Below, piece by piece: positions 19,044 to 27,610 of a stretch of DNA of 64,000 nt (the stretch's first letter is position 1; every line of letters starts with the position of its first letter). The notes beneath the pieces were generated by a model. That model ran no database searches. It was not told where the DNA came from and saw nothing but the letters and a program-made list of their open reading frames with translations. A program made the position numbers and the translations under genes. This stretch comes from Lysobacterales bacterium PRO7 (GTDB taxonomy: Bacteria; Pseudomonadota; Gammaproteobacteria; Xanthomonadales; Rhodanobacteraceae). Location of the stretch: assembly GCA_021404785.1 (NCBI GenBank), contig QWHH01000002.1, forward strand, positions 124,001 to 188,000, in the 5' to 3' direction.

Positions 19044-20534
19044 ATGTCCATCATCGCCAAACTCGAAGAACTTCGCCGCGCCGGCGGCGCAACCCGCACG
19101 CAGGGCCTGCCCGATGCCACGATCGAGCGCATGGCTGCGCAATTCCCGGAACTGGCCGAAGCCGTCGACGAGGCGCTCGGCGCGCAACGTGGCATGGCCG
19201 CCGAATTCCCGGACCTGGTCAAGCTCGACGAAGCGGCGCAACTGGCGCGCGTGCAAGCCGATTTCGTCAATTTCTATGCCGATGACGCGGTGAACCCGTA
19301 CATCGCGCTGGCCGCGCGCGGACCGTGGATCGTCACCCTCAAGGGCGCGGTGATCCACGATTCCGGCGGTTACGGCATGCTCGGCTTCGGTCACACGCCG
19401 AAGGCGATACACGCGGCGATGTCCAAACCCGTGCCGATGGCCAACATCATGACCCCGAGCGTGAGCCAGATGCGCTTCACGCGCGCGCTCAAGGCGCATG
19501 TCGGGCGCAGCCGCGGCGCCTGCCCGTACAGCAAGTTCATGTGCCTGAATTCCGGCTCGGAGTCGGTATCGCTGGCCTGCCGCATCGCCGACGTCAACGC
19601 CAAGCTGATGACGGATACCGGCGGCAAATATGCCGGGCGCACGATCAAGCGCCTTGCGGTCAAGGGCGCCTTCCACGGCCGCACCGAACGCCCTGCCGTG
19701 TATTCGGATTCCTCGCGGAAGGCCTATGTGCAGAACCTCGCCAGCTTCCGCGACGAGCACAGCCTGCTCACGGTCGAGCCCTACAACGTCGAGGCGTTGC
19801 GTCAGGTTTTTGCCGACGCGGACAAGAACGGCTGGTTCATCGAAGCCATGTTCCTCGAACCGGTGATGGGTGAAGGCGACCCGGGCCGCTCGGTCACGCC
19901 TGAGTTCTACGCCGCTGCGCGCGAACTTACGCGCAGCCAAGGTTCGCTGTTCCTGGTCGATTCGATCCAGGCCGGTCTGCGCGCGCACGGCGTGCTGTCG
20001 ATCGTGGATTATCCCGGCTTCGAGAAACTCGATCCGCCGGACATGGAAACCTATTCCAAAGCCCTGAATGGCGGCCAGTACCCGTTGTCGGTGCTGGCGG
20101 TGACGGAAAAAACCGCCGCGCTGTACAAGAAGGGCATCTACGGCAACACCATGACCGCCAATCCGCGTGCACTCGAAGTCGCCTGCGCGGCGCTTGGCCT
20201 GGTTACGCAGGAGTTGAAGGCGAACATCCGCGCGCGCGGCGCCGAATTCCTGGACAAACTCAACAAGCTCAAGAACGAATTGCCCGGCCTGATCACCAAG
20301 GTGCAGGGTACGGGCCTGCTGTTCTCCTGCGAGCTGGCGCCGGAATTCAAATGTTACGGTGCCGGCAGCACGGAAGAATGGCTGCGTGAGCACGGCATCG
20401 GCGTGATCCACGGCGGCGTCAATTCGCTGCGCTTCACGCCCACGTTTTACGTGACCTCCGCGGAAATCGACCTCGTCGTCGACACGGTCAAGCAGGCGTT
20501 GATGCACGGACCGCGCATGGCCAAGGCGGCCTGA
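19044..20534 (+). CDS. Class III PLP-dependent aminotransferase, unknown substrate
   Basis: A 496-residue fold-type I PLP enzyme of the class III (omega) aminotransferase family. The N-terminal extension of about 70 residues is helical (MSIIAKLEELRRAGGATRT). The core starts around VNPYIALAARGPWIVTLKGA. The cofactor Asp is in LFLVDSIQAGLR and the Schiff-base Lys is about residue 339 in ETYSKALNGGQYPL. The phosphate-binding segment NSGSESVSLACRIADVNAK is clear. The start at 19044 is fixed by GGAGG seven nt upstream. It is not in an operon, so the amine substrate cannot be inferred. A terminator follows directly. Confidence 0.88.
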   Translation: MSIIAKLEELRRAGGATRTQGLPDATIERMAAQFPELAEAVDEALGAQRGMAAEFPDLVKLDEAAQLARVQADFVNFYADDAVNPYIALAARGPWIVTLKGAVIHDSGGYGMLGFGHTPKAIHAAMSKPVPMANIMTPSVSQMRFTRALKAHVGRSRGACPYSKFMCLNSGSESVSLACRIADVNAKLMTDTGGKYAGRTIKRLAVKGAFHGRTERPAVYSDSSRKAYVQNLASFRDEHSLLTVEPYNVEALRQVFADADKNGWFIEAMFLEPVMGEGDPGRSVTPEFYAAARELTRSQGSLFLVDSIQAGLRAHGVLSIVDYPGFEKLDPPDMETYSKALNGGQYPLSVLAVTEKTAALYKKGIYGNTMTANPRALEVACAALGLVTQELKANIRARGAEFLDKLNKLKNELPGLITKVQGTGLLFSCELAPEFKCYGAGSTEEWLREHGIGVIHGGVNSLRFTPTFYVTSAEIDLVVDTVKQALMHGPRMAKAA

Positions 20535-20544
20535 ATCGAAAAAT

Positions 20545-20566
20545 GCGGCCACGGATGGCCGCTTTT
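20545..20566 (+). terminator. Rho-independent terminator after the aminotransferase gene
   Basis: A 7-bp stem GCGGCCA/TGGCCGC with loop CGGA followed by TTTT, starting 10 nt after the stop codon. Confidence 0.85.
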
Positions 20567-20751
20567 GATTCTCGCAATCAGGGAGGATTGCAAGAGTCCC
20601 GGCACAACGCGCGCTAAACCGACGTGCACATCGGCGGTTTCCTACAGACTCGATTCAGCGTTCCGGCATCATTGTGCGCCGCAGCTACGCCATGCAATCG
20701 TGCCGGCGTAGACTCCGGCGGCAGCACCGCCACCCCTGTCAGGAGATGACC

Positions 20752-21132
20752 ATGAAACTCGCAGTTGCCACCCTCGCCTTCGTTCTTGCTGCCGCCGTTG
20801 GCAGCGCCTTCGCGGCCGAAACCGCCAAGCCGATGACGGCACAGCAGACCAAGATGAGTACCTGTTCCAAGGACGCCCACACCAAGGGCCTCAAGGGCGA
20901 TGAGTACAAGTCGTTCATGAGCACCTGCCTCAAGGGCGGCGAAGCTGCCGCGCCGGCAACCGCCAAGCCCGCGGAAGCGGCCGCTCCGGCCACCGCCAAG
21001 GAAACCCAGCAGGAAAAGATGAAATCCTGCAATGCCGAGGCCAAGACCAAGGCCCTGAAAGGCGCAGCGCGCAAGACCTTCATGAGCACGTGTCTGAAGA
21101 GCGAGCATGAAGCAGCGCCCGCTGCACATTGA
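20752..21132 (+). CDS. PsiF repeat family secreted protein
   Basis: A 126-residue secreted protein. A signal peptide (MKLAVATLAFVLAAAVGSAFA) is followed by two copies of the PsiF repeat: MSTCSKDAHTKGLKGDEYK..FMSTCLK and MKSCNAEAKTKALKGAARK..FMSTCLK. They are joined by an Ala/Pro linker containing EAAAPATAK twice. PsiF in E. coli belongs to the phosphate-starvation regulon; its function is unknown. Each repeat has two Cys, so disulfides in the periplasm are likely. The ATG at 20752 is chosen because AGGAG lies 6 nt upstream; an ATG at 20746 would be too close. Confidence 0.9.
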   Translation: MKLAVATLAFVLAAAVGSAFAAETAKPMTAQQTKMSTCSKDAHTKGLKGDEYKSFMSTCLKGGEAAAPATAKPAEAAAPATAKETQQEKMKSCNAEAKTKALKGAARKTFMSTCLKSEHEAAPAAH

Positions 21133-21159
21133 TCGCTCCGCGTTTCATTAGCGCAAAAG

Positions 21160-21187
21160 AAACCGGACCTCGCGGTCCGGTTTTTTT
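21160..21187. terminator. Bidirectional terminator between psiF-like and prolyl aminopeptidase genes
   Basis: A 10-bp stem AAACCGGACC/GGTCCGGTTT with a 4-nt loop, followed by TTTT on the plus strand and flanked by an A-rich stretch (CAAAAG) on the other side, between two convergent genes. Confidence 0.9.
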
Positions 21188-21198
21188 GCGTCGATTAA

Positions 21199-22146
21199 TC
21201 AGCGAAACCGATCCGTTGCTTCGATCAGCTCGTGCGCATTGCCCGGCTCGAAGGCCGAATGGCCGGCGTCGGGAACGATGCGCAAATCTGCCTCCGGCCA
21301 GGCGCGGTGCAGGTCCCAGGCGCTGCGCATCGGACAGACTACGTCGTAGCGGCCCTGCACGATCACGGCAGGAATGTGTTTCAGCTTGTGCGCATCGCGC
21401 AGCAGCTGATCGTCGCATTCGAAAAAGCCACCGTTGACGAAGTAGTGGCACTCGATGCGCGCGAATGCGAGCGCGAATTCGTCCGCGCCGGTGGAAGCGA
21501 TGTAGTCCGGATTCTGCAGCAGGTAGCTCGTTGCGCCTTCCCAGGTCGACCAGACCTTGGCCGCAGCCAGGCGCACCGCCGCATCCGGATTCGTCAGGCG
21601 CCGGTAGTAGGCGCCGATCAGATCGTCGCGTTCGTGGGTCGGAATGTGGTCGACATAGGCTTCCCACGCATCCGGATAAATCGCGTCGCAGCCCTTTTGG
21701 TAGAACCATTCCAGTTCCCAGCGGCGCAGCATGAAGATGCCCCGCAATACCATTTCGCTTACGCGCTGCGGATGCGTTTGCGCATAGGCGAGCGCAAGCG
21801 TTGAACCCCACGATCCGCCGAACACCTGCCAGCGTTCTAGCGCCAAATGCTCGCGCAGGCGCTCCATGTCGCCAACCAGATCCCAGGTCGTGTTGTCGGT
21901 AAGTTCGGCATGCGGCGTGGAGCGCCCGCTGCCGCGCTGGTCGAACAACACGATGCGGTAATGCACTGGATCGAAAAAGCGCCGCGAGTTCGCACCGCAG
22001 CCGGCGCCCGGGCCGCCATGCACGAACACGACCGGCTTGCCGCGCGGATTGCCGCATTGTTCGTAGTAAAGCGTGTGCAAATCGGACACGCGCAGCGTGC
22101 CGCTGTCGAAGGGTTCGATTTCCGGATACAGGGCGCGAAGTACCAT
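21199..22146 (-). CDS. pip: Prolyl aminopeptidase (proline iminopeptidase)
   Basis: A 315-residue alpha/beta hydrolase of family S33 that releases N-terminal proline from peptides. The oxyanion loop HGGPGAGC, the DQRGSGRSTP segment and the nucleophile elbow GGSWGS (Ser about 112) are typical. The catalytic Asp and His lie in the C-terminal part (VQGRYDVVCPMRSAW and DAGHSAFEP). No signal peptide, so it acts in the cytoplasm, probably finishing peptide breakdown. It is transcribed divergently from the oxidoreductase gene at 22324; the 177-nt gap shows no other gene. Confidence 0.95.
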   Translation of the reverse strand: MVLRALYPEIEPFDSGTLRVSDLHTLYYEQCGNPRGKPVVFVHGGPGAGCGANSRRFFDPVHYRIVLFDQRGSGRSTPHAELTDNTTWDLVGDMERLREHLALERWQVFGGSWGSTLALAYAQTHPQRVSEMVLRGIFMLRRWELEWFYQKGCDAIYPDAWEAYVDHIPTHERDDLIGAYYRRLTNPDAAVRLAAAKVWSTWEGATSYLLQNPDYIASTGADEFALAFARIECHYFVNGGFFECDDQLLRDAHKLKHIPAVIVQGRYDVVCPMRSAWDLHRAWPEADLRIVPDAGHSAFEPGNAHELIEATDRFR

Positions 22147-22323
22147 GGGCGTGGGTGCGATCCGTGCGGGAATGGCCGACTAGCATAGCGAACTGCGCAT
22201 GGGCTTGCAGTTTTCACGGCCTGCGCGACCAACCGCGGCCAGGTTCGGCCGCGTCGAAATATCGCGCCCGCCCACGCCGTAGCGTAGGATACGAAACGCA
22301 CGTTTGAACATTGGGGACGCGCA

Positions 22324-23928
22324 GTGACGGCGACGCAAACCGACATCGTGGTGATTGGCGGCGGACTCGCCGGCATCGTCACCGCGCTTGCAGCGTTGCG
22401 TGCCGGCCGTCGCGTCGTGCTGGTCGATCGCGATACGCCCGAGCGCTTCGGCGGACTTGCACTGTGGGCGTTTGGCGGCATGGCCCTGGTCGGCACGCCT
22501 CTACAGGCGCGTGCAAAGATTCCCGACACGCCCGAGGTCGCGCTGCGCGACTGGATCCGCTTCGGCGAACTCGATGCGGGCGACAAATGGCCGATGCAGT
22601 GGGCGCGCCACTACGTCGAGCATTCGCGTATGCAGGTGCACGACTGGCTGATTGGCGAGGGCATCCGCTTCATGCCGGCGGTGAACTGGGTCGAGCGCGG
22701 CCGTTTCGGCGAGGGCAATAGCCTGCCGCGTTATCACATCGTCTGGGGCACCTCGCGCGAACTGACGCGACGCATGATCGCGGCGTTGCGCGAAGCCGAT
22801 GGTGGACGCCTGACCGTGCTGCATCGCCATCGCGTCACGCAGCTCGATCGCAGCGCTGGGCGAGTCACGGGCGCCGTAGCGGTCGACGAGGCAACGGCCA
22901 GGGAAATGCGCATCGACGCGCCGGTCGTGGTGCTGGCTATGGGCGGCATCAACGGCAGCCATGAACAGGTGCGCGCGAATTGGCCGCGGAATCGACCGAT
23001 TCCAGCCGCGATGCTCAACGGCGCGCATCCTTTCGCCGACGGCAAATTGCATCATCTGGCCGCAGGCTTCGGTGCGCAGCTCACGCATGCCGGCGAGATG
23101 TGGAACTACGCCGCCGGATTTGCGCATCCGTATCCGCATTTCGATGGCCACGGGCTGTCGACGATTCCGTGCAAGTCGGCGCTGTGGCTCGATCACACGG
23201 GCCGGCGCATCGGACCCGAACCGCTGGTCACCGGCTTCGACACGCATTGGCTATGCCGGCGCGTAGCCGAACAGGAAAGGCCCTGGACCTGGCATCTGCT
23301 CAACTGGCGCATCGCGATCAAGGAATTCGCGATCTCCGGCGCCGAACACAATGCACGCATCCGCGACAAGCAATTCCCGCAGTTCCTCCTCGAGACCCTG
23401 TTCGGCAATCATCGGCTGGTGCGCCAGATGCAGAGCGAAAGTGCCGATTTCCTTGTCGACGACACGCTGGCTGGCCTCGCGCAAAAAATGAACGCGTTGA
23501 CCGAATCGCATGACGTCGAACCGGCCGTGCTGCAGGCCACAGCCGATGCCTTCGACATGAATTTCGCCAAAGGCGAAGCGCTTGAAAACGACGACCAGGT
23601 TCGCCGCATCCAGCATGCGCGGCGGTGGGGCCCGGATCGCCTGCGCACGTGCAAGCCCGCGCCGTTGCAGATGCAAGGGGCGGGACCATTCATAGCGATC
23701 CGCATGCAACTGATCACGCGCAAGAGCCTGGGCGGACTGCGCACCGATATGCAGAGTCGCGTACTCGACGCGAACGATCAACCGATTGACGGTTTGTATT
23801 GTGTCGGCGAAGCGGCCGGATTCGGTGGTGGCGGCGCCAATGGCAAACGCTCGCTGGAAGGCACCTTCCTGCCAGGCTGTATCCTTACCGCACGCGCCGC
23901 GGCGCGTTCGATCTACACAGGGCGCTAG
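22324..23928 (+). CDS. FAD-binding dehydrogenase (fumarate reductase/KsdD-like flavoprotein)
   Basis: A 534-residue flavoprotein starting at GTG. The dinucleotide-binding fold DIVVIGGGLAGIVTAL is at the N terminus and ends with an acidic residue after the second strand (VVLVDRD). The C-terminal FAD motif GLYCVGEAAGFGGGGANGKRS is the hallmark of the FAD-binding_2 superfamily (3-ketosteroid dehydrogenase, fumarate reductase flavoprotein). A separate group of 'FAD-binding dehydrogenases' of unknown substrate fits best. The next gene starts 8 nt after its stop and a third follows 11 nt later, so the three form an operon of flavin and ThDP enzymes. Confidence 0.85.
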   Translation: MTATQTDIVVIGGGLAGIVTALAALRAGRRVVLVDRDTPERFGGLALWAFGGMALVGTPLQARAKIPDTPEVALRDWIRFGELDAGDKWPMQWARHYVEHSRMQVHDWLIGEGIRFMPAVNWVERGRFGEGNSLPRYHIVWGTSRELTRRMIAALREADGGRLTVLHRHRVTQLDRSAGRVTGAVAVDEATAREMRIDAPVVVLAMGGINGSHEQVRANWPRNRPIPAAMLNGAHPFADGKLHHLAAGFGAQLTHAGEMWNYAAGFAHPYPHFDGHGLSTIPCKSALWLDHTGRRIGPEPLVTGFDTHWLCRRVAEQERPWTWHLLNWRIAIKEFAISGAEHNARIRDKQFPQFLLETLFGNHRLVRQMQSESADFLVDDTLAGLAQKMNALTESHDVEPAVLQATADAFDMNFAKGEALENDDQVRRIQHARRWGPDRLRTCKPAPLQMQGAGPFIAIRMQLITRKSLGGLRTDMQSRVLDANDQPIDGLYCVGEAAGFGGGGANGKRSLEGTFLPGCILTARAAARSIYTGR

Positions 23929-23936
23929 GAATTCAC

Positions 23937-25088
23937 ATGGGTCTGTCATATCCGGTAACCGCGCTCGATTTTCGGCGTCTTGCCCAAAAGCGCCTGCCCG
24001 CATTCCTGTTCGACTACATCGACGGTGGCGCCAGCGACGAGTTGACCCTGCGCGCCAACCTCGCAGACTTGGCACGCGCGAAGCTGCGCCAGCGCGTACT
24101 CGTCGACGTATCGAAGATCGATACCTCATCCACGCTGGCGGGCGATGCGTGCAGCATGCCACTGGTGCTCGCACCAATTGGCATGGCCGGCATGATGGCG
24201 CGTCGCGGCGAAGCGAATGCGGCGCGCGTGGCCAAGGCCGCCGGAGTCCCGTTCACGTTGTCCACCGTCGGCATCTGTGGATTCGACGAGGTGCGCGACG
24301 CCGCTGGTGCTCCGCCGTGGTTTCAGCTCTACATGCTGCGCGATCGCGGTGTCGTCGAGGCGTTGCTCGAACGGATCTGGGCACAGGGCTGCCGCACGCT
24401 GGTATTCACCATCGATCTGCCGCTACCCGGTGCGCGCCATCGCGATACGCGCCATGGACTCGGCGCGCACGGCTTTCGCGCAGCGCTGTTGAAAAACGTT
24501 CAGGTGCTTGCGCATCTGGAATGGATGTGGAGCGTCGCTGTGCGCGGTCGTCCGCTGCAATTCGGCAATCTCGCAGAACATGTTCCGGATGCGAATGATT
24601 TCAATGCGCTGCGCTCGTGGATCGACACGCAATTCGATGCCAGCGTGACCTGGCGCGACATCGAATGGCTGCGCGGGCGCTGGCACGGCAAGCTGCTGCT
24701 CAAGGGCATCCTTGATGTCGATGACGCGCGCGCGGCGGTGAACACGGGCGCGGATGGCATCATCGTTTCCAATCACGGCGGACGCCAGCTCGATTCGGTC
24801 GCATCGACCATCTCGAAACTTCCGCAGGTCGTGCAGGCGGTCGGGCCGGATACCGAAGTGCTGCTCGATGGCGGCGTGCGTACGGGCGCGGATATCTTCA
24901 AGGCGCTTGCGCTCGGCGCGCGTGGCGTGCTCATCGGCCGCGCATGGGCGTGGGCGATGGCAGGCGCTGGCAGCGCAGGCCTGCGCACATTGCTTGCCAC
25001 GCTGCAGCGCGAACTCGAATTGACCATGACGTTTGCCGGCGTCACCCGCATCGCCGATATCAAAGCCACTCACCTCGACCGCGACTGA
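23937..25088 (+). CDS. FMN-dependent alpha-hydroxy acid dehydrogenase (LldD/MdlB family)
   Basis: A 383-residue member of the FMN-dependent 2-hydroxyacid oxidase/dehydrogenase family. Visible motifs are the N-terminal FDYIDGGASDELTLRAN (substrate Tyr), the FMN-binding LAPIGMAGM and the active-site base SNHGGRQLDS (His about 280). The FMN phosphate-binding GGVRTGADIFKALALGARGVLIGR closes the barrel. The family includes L-lactate and (S)-mandelate dehydrogenases; sequence alone does not decide which. The start at 23937 follows TAGGA. Context (ThDP enzyme next door) points to 2-hydroxyacid oxidation to a 2-oxoacid. Confidence 0.85.
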   Translation: MGLSYPVTALDFRRLAQKRLPAFLFDYIDGGASDELTLRANLADLARAKLRQRVLVDVSKIDTSSTLAGDACSMPLVLAPIGMAGMMARRGEANAARVAKAAGVPFTLSTVGICGFDEVRDAAGAPPWFQLYMLRDRGVVEALLERIWAQGCRTLVFTIDLPLPGARHRDTRHGLGAHGFRAALLKNVQVLAHLEWMWSVAVRGRPLQFGNLAEHVPDANDFNALRSWIDTQFDASVTWRDIEWLRGRWHGKLLLKGILDVDDARAAVNTGADGIIVSNHGGRQLDSVASTISKLPQVVQAVGPDTEVLLDGGVRTGADIFKALALGARGVLIGRAWAWAMAGAGSAGLRTLLATLQRELELTMTFAGVTRIADIKATHLDRD

Positions 25089-25099
25089 GAGAATCGATC

Positions 25100-26758
25100 A
25101 TGCCCAACGGTGCCCAAGCCCTGCTGAAAACCCTGGCCGACGCCGGCGTCGAGGTCTGCTTCAGCAATCCCGGCACGTCCGAGATGCACTTCGTCGCCGC
25201 GCTCGACAGCGAACCGCGCCTGCGCGCCGTGCTGTGCCTGTTCGAAGGCGTGGCCACCGGCGCCGCCGATGGCTACGCGCGCATGGCGGGCAAGCCCGCC
25301 GCGACCTTGTTGCACCTGGGTTGTGGTCTTGGCAATGGCCTCGCCAACCTGCACAACGCACGCAAGGGCAAGGTGCCGGTCGTCAACATCGTCGGCGACC
25401 ACGCGACGTATCACGTTCAGTACGACGCACAATTGCAATCGGATATCGAAACCGTGGCACGCAACGTGTCACCCGATTTCGTGCGAACCTCGAAAAGTAC
25501 CGATGCGCTGTGCAAGGACGCTGTCGATGCCATCGCCGCCGCGCGCGGGTTGCCCGGTCAGGTCGCCACGCTTATCCTGCCCGCGGATGTGTCGTGGAGC
25601 GAAGGCGGACTGCCCTGCCCGCCGCCGCCAGCACCGCGCGCGGACGCAGCGGATGACGCCACGGTGCGCGCAATCGCCGATGCGATTCGCGCGGGCGGCA
25701 AGACCGCCATCCTGCTCGGCGGCACTGCGTTGCGCGAACCGGCATTGATCGCCGCAGCGCGCATCGCCGCGCACAGCGGCGTGAAGATCCTTGCCGAAAC
25801 CTTTCCGACCCGCATGCAGCGCGGCGCCGGGTTGCCGGCAGTCGAGCGTATCGCGTATCTGGCCGAGCTGGCCACGCTCCAGCTCAGGGAATTCACCAAC
25901 CTGATCCTGGTCGATGCCAAGGCGCCGGTTTCCTTTTTCGCCTACCCCGGCAAGAGAAGTTACCTCGTGCCCGACTCCTGCACCGTGCACACGCTGGCGA
26001 CACCGGCGCAGGACGCCGTCGCGAGCCTGGAAAAACTCGCCGCGGCGCTCGGCGCCACGAGCACGCAGCCGGTGCTTCAGGTCGCGCAACGGCCACAGCG
26101 CCCACTCGGCAAGCTCACCGCTGCCAAGGTGTGCAAGGCGGTCGGACATCTGCTGCCCGACAACGCGATCATCGTCGATGAAGCCATCACATCCGGGCTG
26201 ATGCTTGGGGTGATGACGGCAGGCGCGCCGCGCCACGATTTCATCACGCTCACCGGCGGCGCGATCGGCCAGGGCCTGCCCAGCGCCGTCGGCGCGGCAG
26301 TCGCCTGTCCGCAGCGTCCCGTGATCGCGCTGATCGGCGACGGCTCGGCGATGTACACGATTCAGGCGCTGTGGACGCTCGCGCGCGAGCATCTGAACGT
26401 CACCGCGATCATTTTCAATAACGCCTCGTATTCCGTATTGAACGTCGAATTGGAGCGCGTCGGCGCGGACACGATCGGACCCAAGGCCAAATCCCAACTC
26501 GACCTGCACGGCCCGGTGCTCGACTTCGCACGTCTTGCTCAGGGCATGGGCGTACACGCCGTCCGCGTCGAAACCGCGGAAGAGTTCTGCAAGGCGCTGG
26601 AGTACGCGCTGGCGTATCCCGGTCCGCACTTGATCGAAGCGATGGTGCCTGAATCGCTCGACGGCGCCAAACGCAGGATCCTGCCGTGGATGTTGCGCGC
26701 CCTGCCCAGCTTGCCGACGCCGCTCGCGCGCGCGCTCAAGCACAAGATTGCGCCGTGA
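25100..26758 (+). CDS. ThDP-dependent 2-oxoacid decarboxylase-like enzyme (benzoylformate decarboxylase/acetolactate synthase family)
   Basis: A 552-residue ThDP enzyme. The cofactor-activating Glu is residue 49 (LCLFEGVATGAADGYARM). The ThDP/Mg motif runs from GDGSAM (413-415) to NN (440-441), with the usual spacing of about 28. A His is found at residue 72 in LLHLGCGLGNGLANLHNAR, where benzoylformate decarboxylase has its catalytic His 70. Acetolactate synthases lack a His there, so I prefer a decarboxylase-type reading. It is third in the cassette after the 2-hydroxyacid dehydrogenase. A terminator follows. Confidence 0.8.
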   Translation: MPNGAQALLKTLADAGVEVCFSNPGTSEMHFVAALDSEPRLRAVLCLFEGVATGAADGYARMAGKPAATLLHLGCGLGNGLANLHNARKGKVPVVNIVGDHATYHVQYDAQLQSDIETVARNVSPDFVRTSKSTDALCKDAVDAIAAARGLPGQVATLILPADVSWSEGGLPCPPPPAPRADAADDATVRAIADAIRAGGKTAILLGGTALREPALIAAARIAAHSGVKILAETFPTRMQRGAGLPAVERIAYLAELATLQLREFTNLILVDAKAPVSFFAYPGKRSYLVPDSCTVHTLATPAQDAVASLEKLAAALGATSTQPVLQVAQRPQRPLGKLTAAKVCKAVGHLLPDNAIIVDEAITSGLMLGVMTAGAPRHDFITLTGGAIGQGLPSAVGAAVACPQRPVIALIGDGSAMYTIQALWTLAREHLNVTAIIFNNASYSVLNVELERVGADTIGPKAKSQLDLHGPVLDFARLAQGMGVHAVRVETAEEFCKALEYALAYPGPHLIEAMVPESLDGAKRRILPWMLRALPSLPTPLARALKHKIAP

Positions 26759-26778
26759 TTCAATGGATTTGAAAGCGG

Positions 26779-26803
26779 AAACGGGCCACATGGGCCCGTT
26801 TTT
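26779..26803 (+). terminator. Rho-independent terminator ending the three-gene cassette
   Basis: A 9-bp stem AAACGGGCC/GGCCCGTTT with a 5-nt loop and a T run, 20 nt past the stop codon. The convergent surface-protein gene ends 21 nt further on. Confidence 0.85.
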
Positions 26804-26824
26804 CGTGGTGCCCGGAAAACCGGA

Positions 26825-27466
26825 TCAACCGAATCTGGCCCTGCGCGTGGCGAATACGCCGAGCAGGCTCGCCAATCCGATCAGCGCCCACAGCGACAAG
26901 GCCGGCGTGGGAACCGGAGTCACATCGGCAACGACAACATTGTCCAGCGCCGGACCGGCGGCGTTGTTTTCCAGACTCGTGAAACTCAGCGTGCTGGACG
27001 CACCGGTTGCGATGAACGCGTAGGTCTGCGTCGCCCAACCCATGCTCGCGTAGCTGTGGCCGGTGGTGTCGAAAGTATAGGTCGTCAACGCGCCGCCGGT
27101 GGCCTGCACCTGCATGGACTTGATCGTGTTGCCGCCACCACCATTCCCGGCCATCGCGAAACTGACCCGGTAACTGTGACCGGCGACGGTATCGAATGCC
27201 TGCTGGATTCCCCCGGCGGCGTCACCACTCAGATCCAGCGAACGCGCACCATCGGCGGGCTGCCAATAGTTGTTGATGTAATCGATGCTGTTGCCCGTCA
27301 CCGTCCAGCCGGTAATGGAAGTATCGCCACCGTTGAGGGTGATGAACGAACCCGGGTTCGCCGGACCGATCTCGAAACTCCCGTTCTGGAACGGCGCCGC
27401 GAGGGCAAGACCGCATGCGCTTGCGGCAAGCACGACCGACATGACGGTCTTTTTCACAAACTTCAT
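26825..27466 (-). CDS. DUF642/choice-of-anchor C secreted protein with C-terminal sorting signal
   Basis: A 213-residue exported protein. A signal peptide (ending LALAAPFQ) is followed by a DUF642-like domain: FQNGSFEIGPANPGSFITL, ITGWTVTGNSIDYINNYWQ, ARSLDLSGDAAGGIQQAF and an SFAMAGN block. This pattern is the 'choice-of-anchor C' family. The C terminus (VPTPALSLWALIGLASLLGV then ATRRARFG) is a sorting-signal tail: a short VPTP motif, one hydrophobic helix and a basic end, closest to IPTL-CTERM types. A dedicated processing protease should exist elsewhere in the genome; none is in this window. Confidence 0.85.
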   Translation of the reverse strand: MKFVKKTVMSVVLAASACGLALAAPFQNGSFEIGPANPGSFITLNGGDTSITGWTVTGNSIDYINNYWQPADGARSLDLSGDAAGGIQQAFDTVAGHSYRVSFAMAGNGGGGNTIKSMQVQATGGALTTYTFDTTGHSYASMGWATQTYAFIATGASSTLSFTSLENNAAGPALDNVVVADVTPVPTPALSLWALIGLASLLGVFATRRARFG

Positions 27467-27511
27467 CGCCCCGCCCCTGTCCCAAGAAAAAAGACATAAA
27501 GCCCGAAAAAT

Positions 27512-27588
27512 TGGTCGGGGCGGCGGGATTCGAACCCACGACCCCCTGCCCCCCAGGCAGATGCGCTACCAGGCTGCGCTACGCCCCG
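27512..27588 (-). tRNA. tRNA-Pro (GGG)
   Basis: A complete 77-nt cloverleaf with encoded CCA. The acceptor stem is CGGGGCG/CGCCCCG with discriminator A. The D-loop has AGCGCAGCCTGGTAGCGC, the anticodon loop CTGGGGG gives anticodon GGG (27552-27554) and the T-loop is GGGTTCGAATCCC. It lies downstream of merR and on the same strand. Confidence 0.97.
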
Positions 27589-27610
27589 ACTTGGCGTGGA
27601 TTATACGCGA

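Noticed and set aside
18774-20552. A 592-codon open frame on the minus strand opposite the aminotransferase
   Set aside because: No start context, no domain, and the plus-strand gene has a strong ribosome-binding site and PLP motifs.
22147-22323. A small gene between the prolyl aminopeptidase and FAD dehydrogenase genes
   Set aside because: No ORF with a ribosome-binding site and no stable hairpin was found; it is most likely a divergent promoter region.
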